Source: Streptomyces barkulensis (GTDB lineage Bacteria > Actinomycetota > Actinomycetes > Streptomycetales > Streptomycetaceae). Taken from it: a DNA stretch of 64,000 bases. A program made the position numbers and the translations under genes. The stretch lies in contig NZ_PGSG01000119.1 in the NCBI RefSeq assembly GCF_002843305.1, positions 62,001 through 126,000 on the forward strand, given 5' to 3'. Of this stretch, positions 44,126 to 52,799 are shown piece after piece (positions within the stretch are counted from its first letter, which is position 1; each line of letters starts with the position of its first letter). The notes below the pieces were generated by a model, which was not told the DNA's origin, did no database searches, and saw only the letters and a list, made by a program, of their open reading frames with translations.

Positions 44126-47100
44126 TCAGCCCAGCACCGTGGTCAGGAACTCCCCCGTCCACGCCAGCAGTTCACGCCCCACCACCGGCTTCCCCCCGAT
44201 CCGCGCCGTCGCCGGACGCGGCACCAGCACCTGCCGGGCCGCCGCCTTCACCACCGACCGCGGATACAGCCGCTTCAGCCGCAGCTCCTGCGACTCCCGC
44301 AGCTCCACCGGCGCGAACCGCACGTTCGAACCCTGCAGTGTGATGTCGGCCACCCCGAAGGAACGCGCCAGCATCCGCAGCCCCGCCACCAGCAGCAGGT
44401 TCTCCACCGGCTCCGGCAGCGGACCGTAGCGGTCCGCCAGCTCCTCGCGCACCGCCGCGATGTCCTCCTCCGAGTTCGCCGACGCGATCGCCCGGTACGC
44501 CTGCAGCCGCAGCCGCTCACCCGGCGCGTAGTCGTGCGGCACATGCGCGTCCACCGGAAGCTCGATCTTCACCTCCAGCGGCGCCTCCTCCACCGCGCCC
44601 CCGGAGCCCCCGGACTCCAGCGCCGCCCGGTAGTCGGCCACCGCCTCCCCCACCATCCGCACATACAGGTCGAAACCGACCCCCGCGATATGACCCGACT
44701 GCTCCCCGCCCAGCAGATTGCCCGCCCCGCGGATCTCCAGATCCTTCATCGCCACATACATGCCCGCGCCCATCTCCGTGTGCTGCGCGATCGTCGCCAG
44801 CCGCTCGTGCGCCGTCTCCGTCAGCGGCCTCTCCGGCGGATACAGGAAGTACGCGTACCCCCGCTCCCGGCCCCGGCCCACCCGGCCCCGCAACTGGTGC
44901 AGCTGGGACAGGCCGAACATGTCCCCCCGCTCCACGATCAGCGTGTTGGCGTTGGAGATGTCGATACCCGACTCCACGATCGTCGTGGAGACCAGCACAT
45001 CGAACCTCTTCTCCCAGAAGTCCACCACCACCTTCTCCAGCGCCGCCTCCGACATCTGCCCGTGCGCCGTGGCGATCCGCGCCTCCGGGACGATCTGCCG
45101 CAGCCGCGCCGCCGCCCGGTCGATCGACTCCACCCGGTTGTGGATGTAGAACACCTGACCCTCGCGCAGCAGCTCACGCCGGATCGCCGCACCGATCTGC
45201 CGCTCCTCGTACGGGCCCACGAACGTCAGCACCGGATGCCGCTCCTCCGGCGGTGTGGTGATCGTCGACATCTCCCGGATGCCCGTGACCGCCATCTCCA
45301 GCGTCCGCGGAATCGGCGTCGCCGACATCGTCAGCACATCCACGTTCGCCCGCAGCTTCTTCAGCTGCTCCTTGTGCTCCACACCGAAACGCTGCTCCTC
45401 GTCGACGATCACCAGACCCAGGTCCTTGAACCTCGTCTCCGACGAGAACAGCCGGTGCGTGCCGATCACCACATCCACCGAACCGTCCCGCAGCCCCTCC
45501 AGAACCGCCTTCGCCTCCGCGTCCGACTGGAACCGCGACAGCGCCCGCACCTTCACCGGGAACTGCGCGTACCGCTCCGAGAACGTCCCGAAATGCTGCT
45601 GCACCAGCAGCGTCGTCGGCACCAGCACGGCCACCTGCTTGCCGTCCTGCACCGCCTTGAACGCCGCCCGCACCGCGATCTCCGTCTTGCCGTAACCCAC
45701 ATCGCCGCAGATCAGCCGGTCCATCGGAACCGACTTCTCCATGTCCTCCTTCACCTCGGCGATCGTGGTCAGCTGATCGGGCGTCTCCATGTACGGGAAC
45801 GCGTCCTCCAGCTCCCGCTGCCACGGGGAATCCGCACCGAAAGCATGCCCCGGAGCGGCCATCCGCGCCGAGTACAGCCTGATCAGATCCGCGGCGATCT
45901 CCTTGACCGCCTTCTTCGCCCGCGCCTTCGTCTTCGTCCAGTCCGCACCCCCCAGCCGGTGCAGCGACGGCTGCTCACCACCCACGTACTTGGTGATCTG
46001 CTCCAGCTGGTCCGTCGGCACGAACAACCGGTCCCCCGGCTGCCCCCGCTTCGCCGGCGCGTACTCCACCAGCAGATACTCGCGCGTCGCCCCCTGCACC
46101 GTGCGCTGCACCATCTCCACGTACCGGCCCACACCGTGCTGCTCGTGCACGATGTAGTCACCCGGCTGCAGCGTCAGCGGATCGATCGTCTTGCGCCGCC
46201 GCGCCGGCATCCGCCCCAGATCCCGGCTCGCCGCCCTCTGACCCGACAGATCCGTCTCCGTCAGCACCACCAGCCGCAGACCCGGATCGACGAACCCGCT
46301 CTCCAGCGTCCCGCACGACACATGCACCACCGACGGGGCGATCTCACCCAGCTCCGGCTCCAGCCGCGCCGCGATCCCCTCACCCCCCAGCACCTCCACC
46401 GTGCGCACCGCCGGACCGTGCCCCTCCGTCAGGAACACACACCGCCAGCCCTCCGCCAGCCACCCCTTGGTGTCCGCCAGCGCCCGCGCCGTGTCCCCCC
46501 GGTAACTCTCCGGAGCCCGCATCCCCAGCGTCAGCGAATCCGCCCCCGGCCCCGGCCCCTCGTCCCCGGCACCCCCGGCATCCACCGCATCCACCGCATC
46601 CACCGACCCCAGGGCGAACGGACTCACCGACCACCACGGCATCCCCAGCTCACGCGCCCGGTCCCGCACATCCGCGATCCCCCACAGCGACGCCGCACCC
46701 ACATCGATCGGCGCCTGCCCACCACCCGCCGACGCCGCCCACGACGCCTGCAGAAACTCCTGGCTGGTCGCCACCAGATCCGCCGCCCGCGTACGCACCC
46801 GCTCCGGATCGCACACCACCGCCATGCTCCCCGACGGCATCACATCCAGCAGCAACTCCATGTCGTCCACCAGCACCGGCGCCAGGGACTCCATCCCCTC
46901 CACCGCGATACCCTCGGCGATCTTCCCCAGCAGCTCGCCCAGCTCCGGATGCGCCTCGGCCAGCTCCGCCGCCCGCGCCCGCACCTGATCCGTCAGCAGC
47001 AGCTCACGGCACGGCGGCGCCCACAACCCGTGCTCCGCCACCTCCAGCGACCGCTGATCGGCCACCTGGAAGTAACGGATCTCCTCGACCTCGTCCCCCC

Positions 47101-47725
47101 AGAACTCCACCCGCAGCGGATGCTCCTCCGTGGGCGGGAACACATCCAGAATCCCGCCCCGGACCGCGAACTCACCCCGCTTCTCCACCAGCTCCACCCG
47201 CGCGTAAGCCGCCGCCCCCAGCGCGTCCACCACCGCGTCCAGCTCCACCTGCTGCCCCGCACGCAGCCCCACCGGCTCCAGATCCCCCAGACCCTTCACC
47301 TGCGGCTGCAGCACCGACCGCACCGGAGCCACCACCACACTCACCGGCCCCGCCGACGGATCGTCCGCACTCGGATGCGCCAGCCTGCGCAGCACCGCCA
47401 GCCTGCGCCCCACCGTGTCCGACCTGGGCGAAAGCCGCTCATGCGGCAACGTCTCCCACGCCGGGAACTCCACCACCTCCCCCTCCCGGCCCGACGGCAT
47501 CAGCGACCGCAGCGCCGACGCCAGATCCTCCGCCTCACGCCCCGTCGCCGTCACCGCCAGCACCGGACGCCCCGACGACCGCGCCAGCGCCGCCACCGCG
47601 AACGGCCGCGCGGCCGGCGGACCCACCAGATCCACCTCGCGCCGACGCCCCTCCGCAGCGGCCCGCACCGCCTCCGCCAGCGCCGGATCCACCACGACCG
47701 CATCAAGAAGACCGGTGAGACTCAT
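44126..47725 (-). CDS. mfd: Transcription-repair coupling factor Mfd
   Basis: A full-length 1199-residue Mfd from ATG 47725. In order: an UvrB-homology region (~1-400), the RNA-polymerase interaction domain with the CarD-like fold (~510-580, beginning DPLTLQPGDYIVHEQHGVGRYVEM), and the RecG-like SF2 motor. Motor motifs are GDVGYGKTEIAVRAAF (Walker A), VIVDEEQRFGVEHKE (DEEQ Walker B), and MSATPIPRTLEMA, followed by LRGRVGRGRERGYAYFLY (motif VI). The C-terminal domain matches TRCF D7. It displaces stalled RNA polymerase and recruits UvrA. The GT-rich codon usage is shared with its neighbours. Confidence 0.97.
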   Translation of the reverse strand: MSLTGLLDAVVVDPALAEAVRAAAEGRRREVDLVGPPAARPFAVAALARSSGRPVLAVTATGREAEDLASALRSLMPSGREGEVVEFPAWETLPHERLSPRSDTVGRRLAVLRRLAHPSADDPSAGPVSVVVAPVRSVLQPQVKGLGDLEPVGLRAGQQVELDAVVDALGAAAYARVELVEKRGEFAVRGGILDVFPPTEEHPLRVEFWGDEVEEIRYFQVADQRSLEVAEHGLWAPPCRELLLTDQVRARAAELAEAHPELGELLGKIAEGIAVEGMESLAPVLVDDMELLLDVMPSGSMAVVCDPERVRTRAADLVATSQEFLQASWAASAGGGQAPIDVGAASLWGIADVRDRARELGMPWWSVSPFALGSVDAVDAVDAGGAGDEGPGPGADSLTLGMRAPESYRGDTARALADTKGWLAEGWRCVFLTEGHGPAVRTVEVLGGEGIAARLEPELGEIAPSVVHVSCGTLESGFVDPGLRLVVLTETDLSGQRAASRDLGRMPARRRKTIDPLTLQPGDYIVHEQHGVGRYVEMVQRTVQGATREYLLVEYAPAKRGQPGDRLFVPTDQLEQITKYVGGEQPSLHRLGGADWTKTKARAKKAVKEIAADLIRLYSARMAAPGHAFGADSPWQRELEDAFPYMETPDQLTTIAEVKEDMEKSVPMDRLICGDVGYGKTEIAVRAAFKAVQDGKQVAVLVPTTLLVQQHFGTFSERYAQFPVKVRALSRFQSDAEAKAVLEGLRDGSVDVVIGTHRLFSSETRFKDLGLVIVDEEQRFGVEHKEQLKKLRANVDVLTMSATPIPRTLEMAVTGIREMSTITTPPEERHPVLTFVGPYEERQIGAAIRRELLREGQVFYIHNRVESIDRAAARLRQIVPEARIATAHGQMSEAALEKVVVDFWEKRFDVLVSTTIVESGIDISNANTLIVERGDMFGLSQLHQLRGRVGRGRERGYAYFLYPPERPLTETAHERLATIAQHTEMGAGMYVAMKDLEIRGAGNLLGGEQSGHIAGVGFDLYVRMVGEAVADYRAALESGGSGGAVEEAPLEVKIELPVDAHVPHDYAPGERLRLQAYRAIASANSEEDIAAVREELADRYGPLPEPVENLLLVAGLRMLARSFGVADITLQGSNVRFAPVELRESQELRLKRLYPRSVVKAAARQVLVPRPATARIGGKPVVGRELLAWTGEFLTTVLG

Positions 47726-48005
47726 CGAGACGTTCCATCCCAGAGGCTGGACAACAAAGGCACCCGCACCGGCGCCCCGGACAACACCAACAACCCGACA
47801 CGCCGAGCGGGCCGGGGGTCCCAGCCTACGACGACCGACACCCCCCTGCCTCGCCCTTCCACCGCCCGCCCGGCCCCGCAAACCACCCCGAGCCACCTCC
47901 CGAGCCCCGCACAGCACCGCGGCCCGGCCCCGGCGAGCGCGACACCGCACCCACCGCGACCGGGCCGCACCACAGCCCCCGCAAACCCCCCACGGACTCC
48001 CCCGC
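47726..48005. other. Intergenic spacer, mfd to ABC permease
   Basis: A 280-bp spacer with no gene and no recognisable terminator. It holds the mfd promoter. Confidence 0.4.
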
Positions 48006-50582
48006 CTACTCCGTGGCGATCGCGTTCAGCACATTCATCCGGCCCGCCCGGAACGCCGGCACCAAAGCGGCCACCAGCCCCACCACCGCGGCACCGAAGA
48101 ACACCCCCGCGATCGTCGGCCACGGCACCTGAAGCACCTTCAACCCCTCCAACGCCAGCAACCGCTGCGCCGCCACACCCCAGCCCAGACCCAGCCCCAG
48201 ACCCAGCAGCGCACCGAACAGAGCGATCACCACCGACTCCAGCCGGATCATCCGCCGCAACTGCCGCCGCGACAGCCCGATCGCCCGCATCAGACCGATC
48301 TCACGCGTCCGCTCCACCACCGACAGCGCCAGCGTGTTCACCACACCCAGCACCGCCACCACGATCGCCAGCGCCAACAGCCCGTAGACCATGTTGAGCA
48401 ACTGCCCCACCTGGTCCTCCAGCAACTCCTTGTAATCCGCCTGATTACGGACCTGATACTGCGGAAACGCCTCCAGCTCCCCCTTCAGAGCCGCATACGC
48501 CGCATCCTCCTGGCCCTCCTCCGCCTTCGCGAACAACATCATGTTCAACGGCATCCGGTCCCGCGGCACATACCGCTCCGCCGTCGCGGTGCTCAGATAC
48601 ATCGCGTCCTGGTCCACACTCGTGTCCGACGCCGTGACCGCCCGCACCGTCAGCTCCGCCGTACCACCGGCCGCGAAATCCACCTCGACCCGGTCACCGA
48701 CCTCCACACCGTGCGCCCTCGCGAAATCCTCCGGCACCGACATCGAATCCCGCTCATACGCCGCCGGCAGCTCACCCGCCACCGTCTCCACCCGCAGATC
48801 CTCGGCATACGTCGCGGAAGCCGCCGTCACCGACTCCTTCACCGACTCCCCGTCCGGACCCGTCAGCCGCGCCTCCAGCCACCGGTACTCGGTGACATGC
48901 GCCACCCCCTCCGTGGCGCGCACCCGCTCCACGACCTCCGGCACCACCGGCTGACCCGCACCCGACATCAGAATGAAGTCCGCGCCCACCGACCGGTCCA
49001 GCTCGTCACCGGCCGACGCCACCAGCGACGCACCCACCACCGACAACGACGACACCAACGCCAGCCCGATCATCAGCGCCGCACCCGTCGCCCCCGTACG
49101 ACGCGGATTGCGCAGCGCGTTCCGCTCCGCCATCCGCCCCACCGGACCGAACACCCGCAGCACCACCGCGCCCAGCACCCGCACCACACCGCCCGCCAGC
49201 AGCGGACCGATCAGCACGAAACCCACCAGCGTCAGCAACACACCCACGGCCAGGAACAACGACCCGCCCGCGGCCTCGTCCGAACCCGCCGCCGCCACCA
49301 GCGCACCCGCACCGGCCAGCGTCAGAACCAGACCCACACCCGAACGGACCCGGCCCACCCGGCCCCCCGCCGAAGGCAGCCCGTCGTCCCGCAACGCCGC
49401 CATCGGCGACACCCGGCCCGCACGCCGTGCCGGAAGATACGCCGCCAGCACCGTCACCACGACACCCAGCACCACACCGACCACCGGCGTGACCCACCGC
49501 AGCGTCAGATCGTCCGTGCTCAGATTCATGCCCACCAGGCCCATGAGCTCCATCAGCCCCACGGCCAGACCCACACCGGCGGCCACACCCACCACCGAGC
49601 CCAGCACACCCAGCAGCAGCGCCTCCACCAGCACCGACCGGTTCACCTGCCGACGACTCGAACCGATCGCCCGCATCAGACCGATCTCACGCGTCCGCTG
49701 CGCCACCAGCATCGAGAACGTGTTCACGATCAGGAACACACCCACCAGCAACGCGATCCCCGCGAAACCCAGCAGCGCGTACTTGATCACATCGAGGAAC
49801 GACCCGATCTCGTCCTGGCCCTCCGCCGTGTACTCCTCCTGAGTCCGGACCTTGTACTCACCCGAACCCAGCTCCGCGACGACACGCTCCTTCAGCTCCT
49901 CGTCGCTCACACCCCCGGCCGCCGTCACATACACATCCGTGTAGGCGTCCGAATCCCCCAGCAGCCTCTCCTGCACCGTGCCGGTGTCGAAATACACCAC
50001 CGTCGCACCCGGATTCGTCGACCTGAACGCCGCCACACCCACGATCCGCGACCGGAAATCACCCAGCGCCGAGATCGTCCGCAGCTCGTCCCCCAGCTCC
50101 AGACCGTGCTTGTCGGCCGTGTCCGCGTCAACCATCACCTCGCCCGGACCACGCGGCAGCCGGCCCTCGGCGACCTCCATCGACCTCTCGTCGATGGAGG
50201 TCCAGTTACTCGCGATCGTCGGCGCCCCCGTCGACGACCCCATGTTCTCGTTGTCGGCGTTCACCACCGTCACACCCGTGCTGAACGCACTACCCGAGAC
50301 CGAGGAAACCCCCTCGACCCCCCGAAGCTCCTCCACCAGCGAACCCGGCACCGTCGCCGGCCGCCCCGTCGCCGGAGCCTCACCACCGCCCGCGTCCTTC
50401 GACGAGACCGTCACATCGGCCGCCGTCTGCTCGAACAGACGATCGAACGTCGTGTTCATCGTGTCCGTGAACACCAGCGTCCCGCACACGAACGCCACCG
50501 ACAGCACCACCGCCACACCGCTCAGCAGCATCCGGCCCTTGTGCGCCACGAAATTCCGCAGCGAAGTCCTCAGAACGGTCAT
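48006..50582 (-). CDS. ABC transporter permease, FtsX/MacB type (copy 2)
   Basis: An 858-residue double-FtsX permease, paralogous to the one at 5982-8516. It begins with a helix (~14-34), has a first extracellular domain (~40-260), a helix group carrying RTREIGLMRAIGSSRRQVNRSVLVE, a second helix group, a second extracellular domain (~500-710), and a final helix group with VERTREIGLMRAIGLSRRQLRRMIRLES. Its ATG overlaps the stop of the ATPase gene by 4 bp. Its substrate is unknown. Codon usage is richer in G/T endings than in the copy 1 operon, so the two look like old duplicates rather than a recent one. Confidence 0.93.
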   Translation of the reverse strand: MTVLRTSLRNFVAHKGRMLLSGVAVVLSVAFVCGTLVFTDTMNTTFDRLFEQTAADVTVSSKDAGGGEAPATGRPATVPGSLVEELRGVEGVSSVSGSAFSTGVTVVNADNENMGSSTGAPTIASNWTSIDERSMEVAEGRLPRGPGEVMVDADTADKHGLELGDELRTISALGDFRSRIVGVAAFRSTNPGATVVYFDTGTVQERLLGDSDAYTDVYVTAAGGVSDEELKERVVAELGSGEYKVRTQEEYTAEGQDEIGSFLDVIKYALLGFAGIALLVGVFLIVNTFSMLVAQRTREIGLMRAIGSSRRQVNRSVLVEALLLGVLGSVVGVAAGVGLAVGLMELMGLVGMNLSTDDLTLRWVTPVVGVVLGVVVTVLAAYLPARRAGRVSPMAALRDDGLPSAGGRVGRVRSGVGLVLTLAGAGALVAAAGSDEAAGGSLFLAVGVLLTLVGFVLIGPLLAGGVVRVLGAVVLRVFGPVGRMAERNALRNPRRTGATGAALMIGLALVSSLSVVGASLVASAGDELDRSVGADFILMSGAGQPVVPEVVERVRATEGVAHVTEYRWLEARLTGPDGESVKESVTAASATYAEDLRVETVAGELPAAYERDSMSVPEDFARAHGVEVGDRVEVDFAAGGTAELTVRAVTASDTSVDQDAMYLSTATAERYVPRDRMPLNMMLFAKAEEGQEDAAYAALKGELEAFPQYQVRNQADYKELLEDQVGQLLNMVYGLLALAIVVAVLGVVNTLALSVVERTREIGLMRAIGLSRRQLRRMIRLESVVIALFGALLGLGLGLGWGVAAQRLLALEGLKVLQVPWPTIAGVFFGAAVVGLVAALVPAFRAGRMNVLNAIATE

Positions 50583-51367
50583 GACACCCGCCCGAACGTG
50601 TCGAACGCCTTCATCCGGTCCAGCACAGCCTCCGCCGACGGCCGCAGCATCTCGTCCACGATGCGCCCGTCCGCCAGATACAGCACCCGATCCGCGTACC
50701 CCGCCGCCACCGGGTCGTGCGTCACCATCACGATCGTCTGACCCAGCTCATCCACCGAACGCCGCAGGAAGCCCAGCACCTCCGCACCCGCACGCGAATC
50801 CAGATTGCCCGTCGGCTCGTCACCGAAGATGATCTCCGGCCGGGCGGCCAGGGCGCGGGCGACCGCCACACGCTGCTGCTGGCCGCCGGACAGCTGGTTG
50901 GGACGGTGCTTGAGCCGTCCCGACAGGCCGACTGTCTCCACCACGCGGTCCAGCCACTCCCGGTCCGGCCTGCGGCCGGCGATGTCCATGGGCAGCGTGA
51001 TGTTCTCCAGCGCCGTCAGGGTGGGCAGCAGGTTGAACGCCTGGAAGATGAAACCGATCTTGTCCCGGCGCAGCCGGGTCAGCTTCTTCTCCCTCAACCC
51101 CGTGATCTCGGTCTCACCGATCCACACCTGCCCCGACGACACCGCGTCCAGCCCCGCCAGGCAGTGCATCAGCGTCGACTTGCCCGAGCCCGACGGGCCC
51201 ATGATCGCCGTGAACGCCCCCCGCGCGATGTCCACGTCCACCGAGTCGAGCGCCACCACCCGCGTCTCACCGGCGCCGTACGCCTTGACGACCTGCCGCG
51301 CCCGCGCGGCAACAGCCGTACTTCCTCCACTGCCCCCGGTCCTGGGATTCACTACAGCCGTTGTCAC
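50579..51367 (-). CDS. ABC transporter ATP-binding protein, LolD/MacB-like (copy 2)
   Basis: A 262-residue ATPase from GTG 51367, with AGGAGAC 9 bases upstream. Walker A GPSGSGKST is at 57-65, signature LSGGQQQR near 160, and Walker B IIFGDEP near 180. It is read with the permease gene overlapping at its stop. Bases 50811-51091 are nearly identical to bases 5397-5677 of ATPase copy 1 (five differences in 281), whereas sequence on both sides differs more and shows G/T-ending codons. The tract has the C-ending codons of copy 1, so copy 1 was probably the donor in a gene-conversion event. Confidence 0.93.
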   Translation of the reverse strand: MTTAVVNPRTGGSGGSTAVAARARQVVKAYGAGETRVVALDSVDVDIARGAFTAIMGPSGSGKSTLMHCLAGLDAVSSGQVWIGETEITGLREKKLTRLRRDKIGFIFQAFNLLPTLTALENITLPMDIAGRRPDREWLDRVVETVGLSGRLKHRPNQLSGGQQQRVAVARALAARPEIIFGDEPTGNLDSRAGAEVLGFLRRSVDELGQTIVMVTHDPVAAGYADRVLYLADGRIVDEMLRPSAEAVLDRMKAFDTFGRVS

Positions 51368-51799
51368 GGTATGTCTCCTATATCGACTGCCATCGACCGC
51401 ACCGGGCCGAAGCCTCCCCCGAGGCCCTCGGCGCCGGCCGGCACTGAACTGACCGGACCCTGCCCTGGGTCCTGGCCTGGATCTTGATCTGAGTCTTGAT
51501 CTGGATTACGCGACGAGCCTGCCGCGCCCGGTCCGGCGCCGCGATGGTGCGCGGTGCCGTATCCGCACGGGGGCCAGCACCACCCCACCCGTGCGGCACC
51601 CTGCATCAAGCAGCCTAGGGAGCGATCCGCCCGCCCTCGTCCTGCCAGGGGACGAGCCGCGGGTAGGAGGAAGGGGGTACCGCCCCCTAGGGGACTCGAC
51701 CCCGAGGATGCCCTTTCCCCCTACGTCAACCTCAACCCGGCGCGGACCCGCCGGGCCGTCGGGCCCGCCGGGGCCGGCGGGGCCGCTCGCGAGTACAAC
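51368..51799. promoter_or_regulatory. Upstream region of ABC operon 2, with direct repeats
   Basis: This 432-bp gap has no gene. Around 51455-51515 the minus strand shows direct repeats of the type AGATCAAGA and CCAGG (AGATCAAGA-CTC-AGATCAAGA-TCC, then CCAGG units), the only AT-rich part, which could be a regulator site for the ABC operon. The rest (51520-51799) is GC-rich spacer. Confidence 0.35.
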
Positions 51800-51831
51800 G
51801 AAGGGCCCCGACCGGTGGGTCGGGGCCCTTC
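51800..51831 (-). terminator. Terminator of tRNA-Gln
   Basis: A 13-bp perfect stem (GAAGGGCCCCGAC / GTCGGGGCCCTTC) with a 6-base loop, 14 bp beyond the 3' end of the tRNA on the minus strand. Confidence 0.88.
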
Positions 51832-51845
51832 ATTCGAACTCTGAG

Positions 51846-51917
51846 CTCCCCCGCCAGGACTCGAACCTGGACAAGCGGCACCAAAAACCGCTGTGCTGCC
51901 AATTACACCACAGGGGA
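51846..51917 (-). tRNA. tRNA-Gln (anticodon UUG)
   Basis: The minus strand folds into a 72-base tRNA: acceptor TCCCCTG / CGGGGGA (one G-U pair), D loop GTGTAATTGGCAGCAC, anticodon stem GCGGT/GCCGC (one T-G pair) with loop TTTTGGT giving UUG, and T arm CCAGGTTCGAGTCCTGG. Discriminator base G; no encoded CCA. It decodes CAA and CAG. It stands 7 bp after the stop of a HTH/LAGLIDADG-like gene on the same strand and has a strong terminator. Confidence 0.95.
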
Positions 51918-51924
51918 TGGCAAC

Positions 51925-52620
51925 TCACGCCAAATCGGACATCTGCTCAGGCCTCCGACCGGCCTCCACTACTATGCCGTACCACCAGCCCTCGATGCGA
52001 CGGTACAGGTCCGCTCCACCGTTCACGATCACCCGCAGGCAACCTCGGTGCTCACCTGTCACGGCTCGATTCGTCTTTGGGTTGTGCCTCTTGAGGCTCG
52101 TCTTCTGCAGATCGGCGACATCGACACCTACATGCTGAGCCCAGAAGCGTTCGGCCCCGGCGATGTCCGCCGACTCGTGGATGTTCAGCGCAAACCGCAC
52201 CTGCTCACGCGGGATCGCCAGAAGGTCCAGCCACAGGAGATAGACCCTGATCATCTCCGGATCGCTGTTCACGAAGACGACCCGTTCATCGAGACGATGC
52301 GGCTTGCTCTTCGCTCCCTCAGCCCAGTACAGCCCAACCCCGATCAGGAACAACTCACGACTGGTGAGCGGGCCGATCTCATTGGCTGCGGCAAGCTTTG
52401 TCTGTTGGCGCTCGATCTCCCGGCGCCGCCGGACCACCTCCGACCTTCGGCGCACCGCGTCCTCCGACGGCGGCCGCCGCCTCGGCCTCGGCAGATCCCG
52501 CACCCACAGCGACACCGAGCTCTTCGACACCCCCAGCTCCGCCACGATCTCGTCGTATGTGCGGCCCGCGCGGCGCAGGGCGCGGGCGCGCTCCTTCATC
52601 TCCGTCTTGGCTTGAACCAT
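51925..52620 (-). CDS. HTH protein with LAGLIDADG-like (homing-endonuclease-type) segment
   Basis: A 231-residue protein from ATG 52620. The N-terminus (~1-45) is a resolvase-type helix-turn-helix (ARALRRAGRTYDEIVAELGVSKSSVSLWVRDL), followed by an Arg-rich region. The remainder (FLIGVGLYWAEGAKSKPHRLDERVVFVNSDPEMIRVYLLWLDLLAIPREQVRFALNIHESADIAGAERFWAQHVGV) has the LxxGLYxAEG and 'N-S-D-P-E' pattern of LAGLIDADG-type folds. The putative catalytic acid is the Glu of WAEG. It lies 7 bp from tRNA-Gln on the same strand, so it may be a genomic guest that uses the tRNA's site, or a co-transcribed domesticated regulator. Nuclease activity is unproven. Confidence 0.68.
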   Translation of the reverse strand: MVQAKTEMKERARALRRAGRTYDEIVAELGVSKSSVSLWVRDLPRPRRRPPSEDAVRRRSEVVRRRREIERQQTKLAAANEIGPLTSRELFLIGVGLYWAEGAKSKPHRLDERVVFVNSDPEMIRVYLLWLDLLAIPREQVRFALNIHESADIAGAERFWAQHVGVDVADLQKTSLKRHNPKTNRAVTGEHRGCLRVIVNGGADLYRRIEGWWYGIVVEAGRRPEQMSDLA

Positions 52621-52799
52621 GGCACCATCCTGGACTCGCAAAAGCGTGCGTGGTTCGAAAATCTGGATGATTCAGCGGTTCGGGTGAAAAGTAGCTTTTT
52701 CATCACCGTGCATGTCATCACGCCTGCCGACAGGCACGCGTTTTCCCGCGTGCGGAACCACCCCGAAAACCCCTGGCCGCCGGTCGTAGGCTGGGCGGT

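Noticed and set aside
43853..50741. Very long open frames on the plus strand opposite mfd and permease 2 (over 1000 codons each)
   Set aside because: They are antisense shadows: rich in Arg/His/Pro/Gln with no domains, opposite well-conserved genes with clear motifs.
51378..51599. Small minus-strand frame upstream of ATPase 2 with IQIKTQIKIQ repeats
   Set aside because: The repeats reflect intergenic DNA direct repeats; no ribosome site supports translation.
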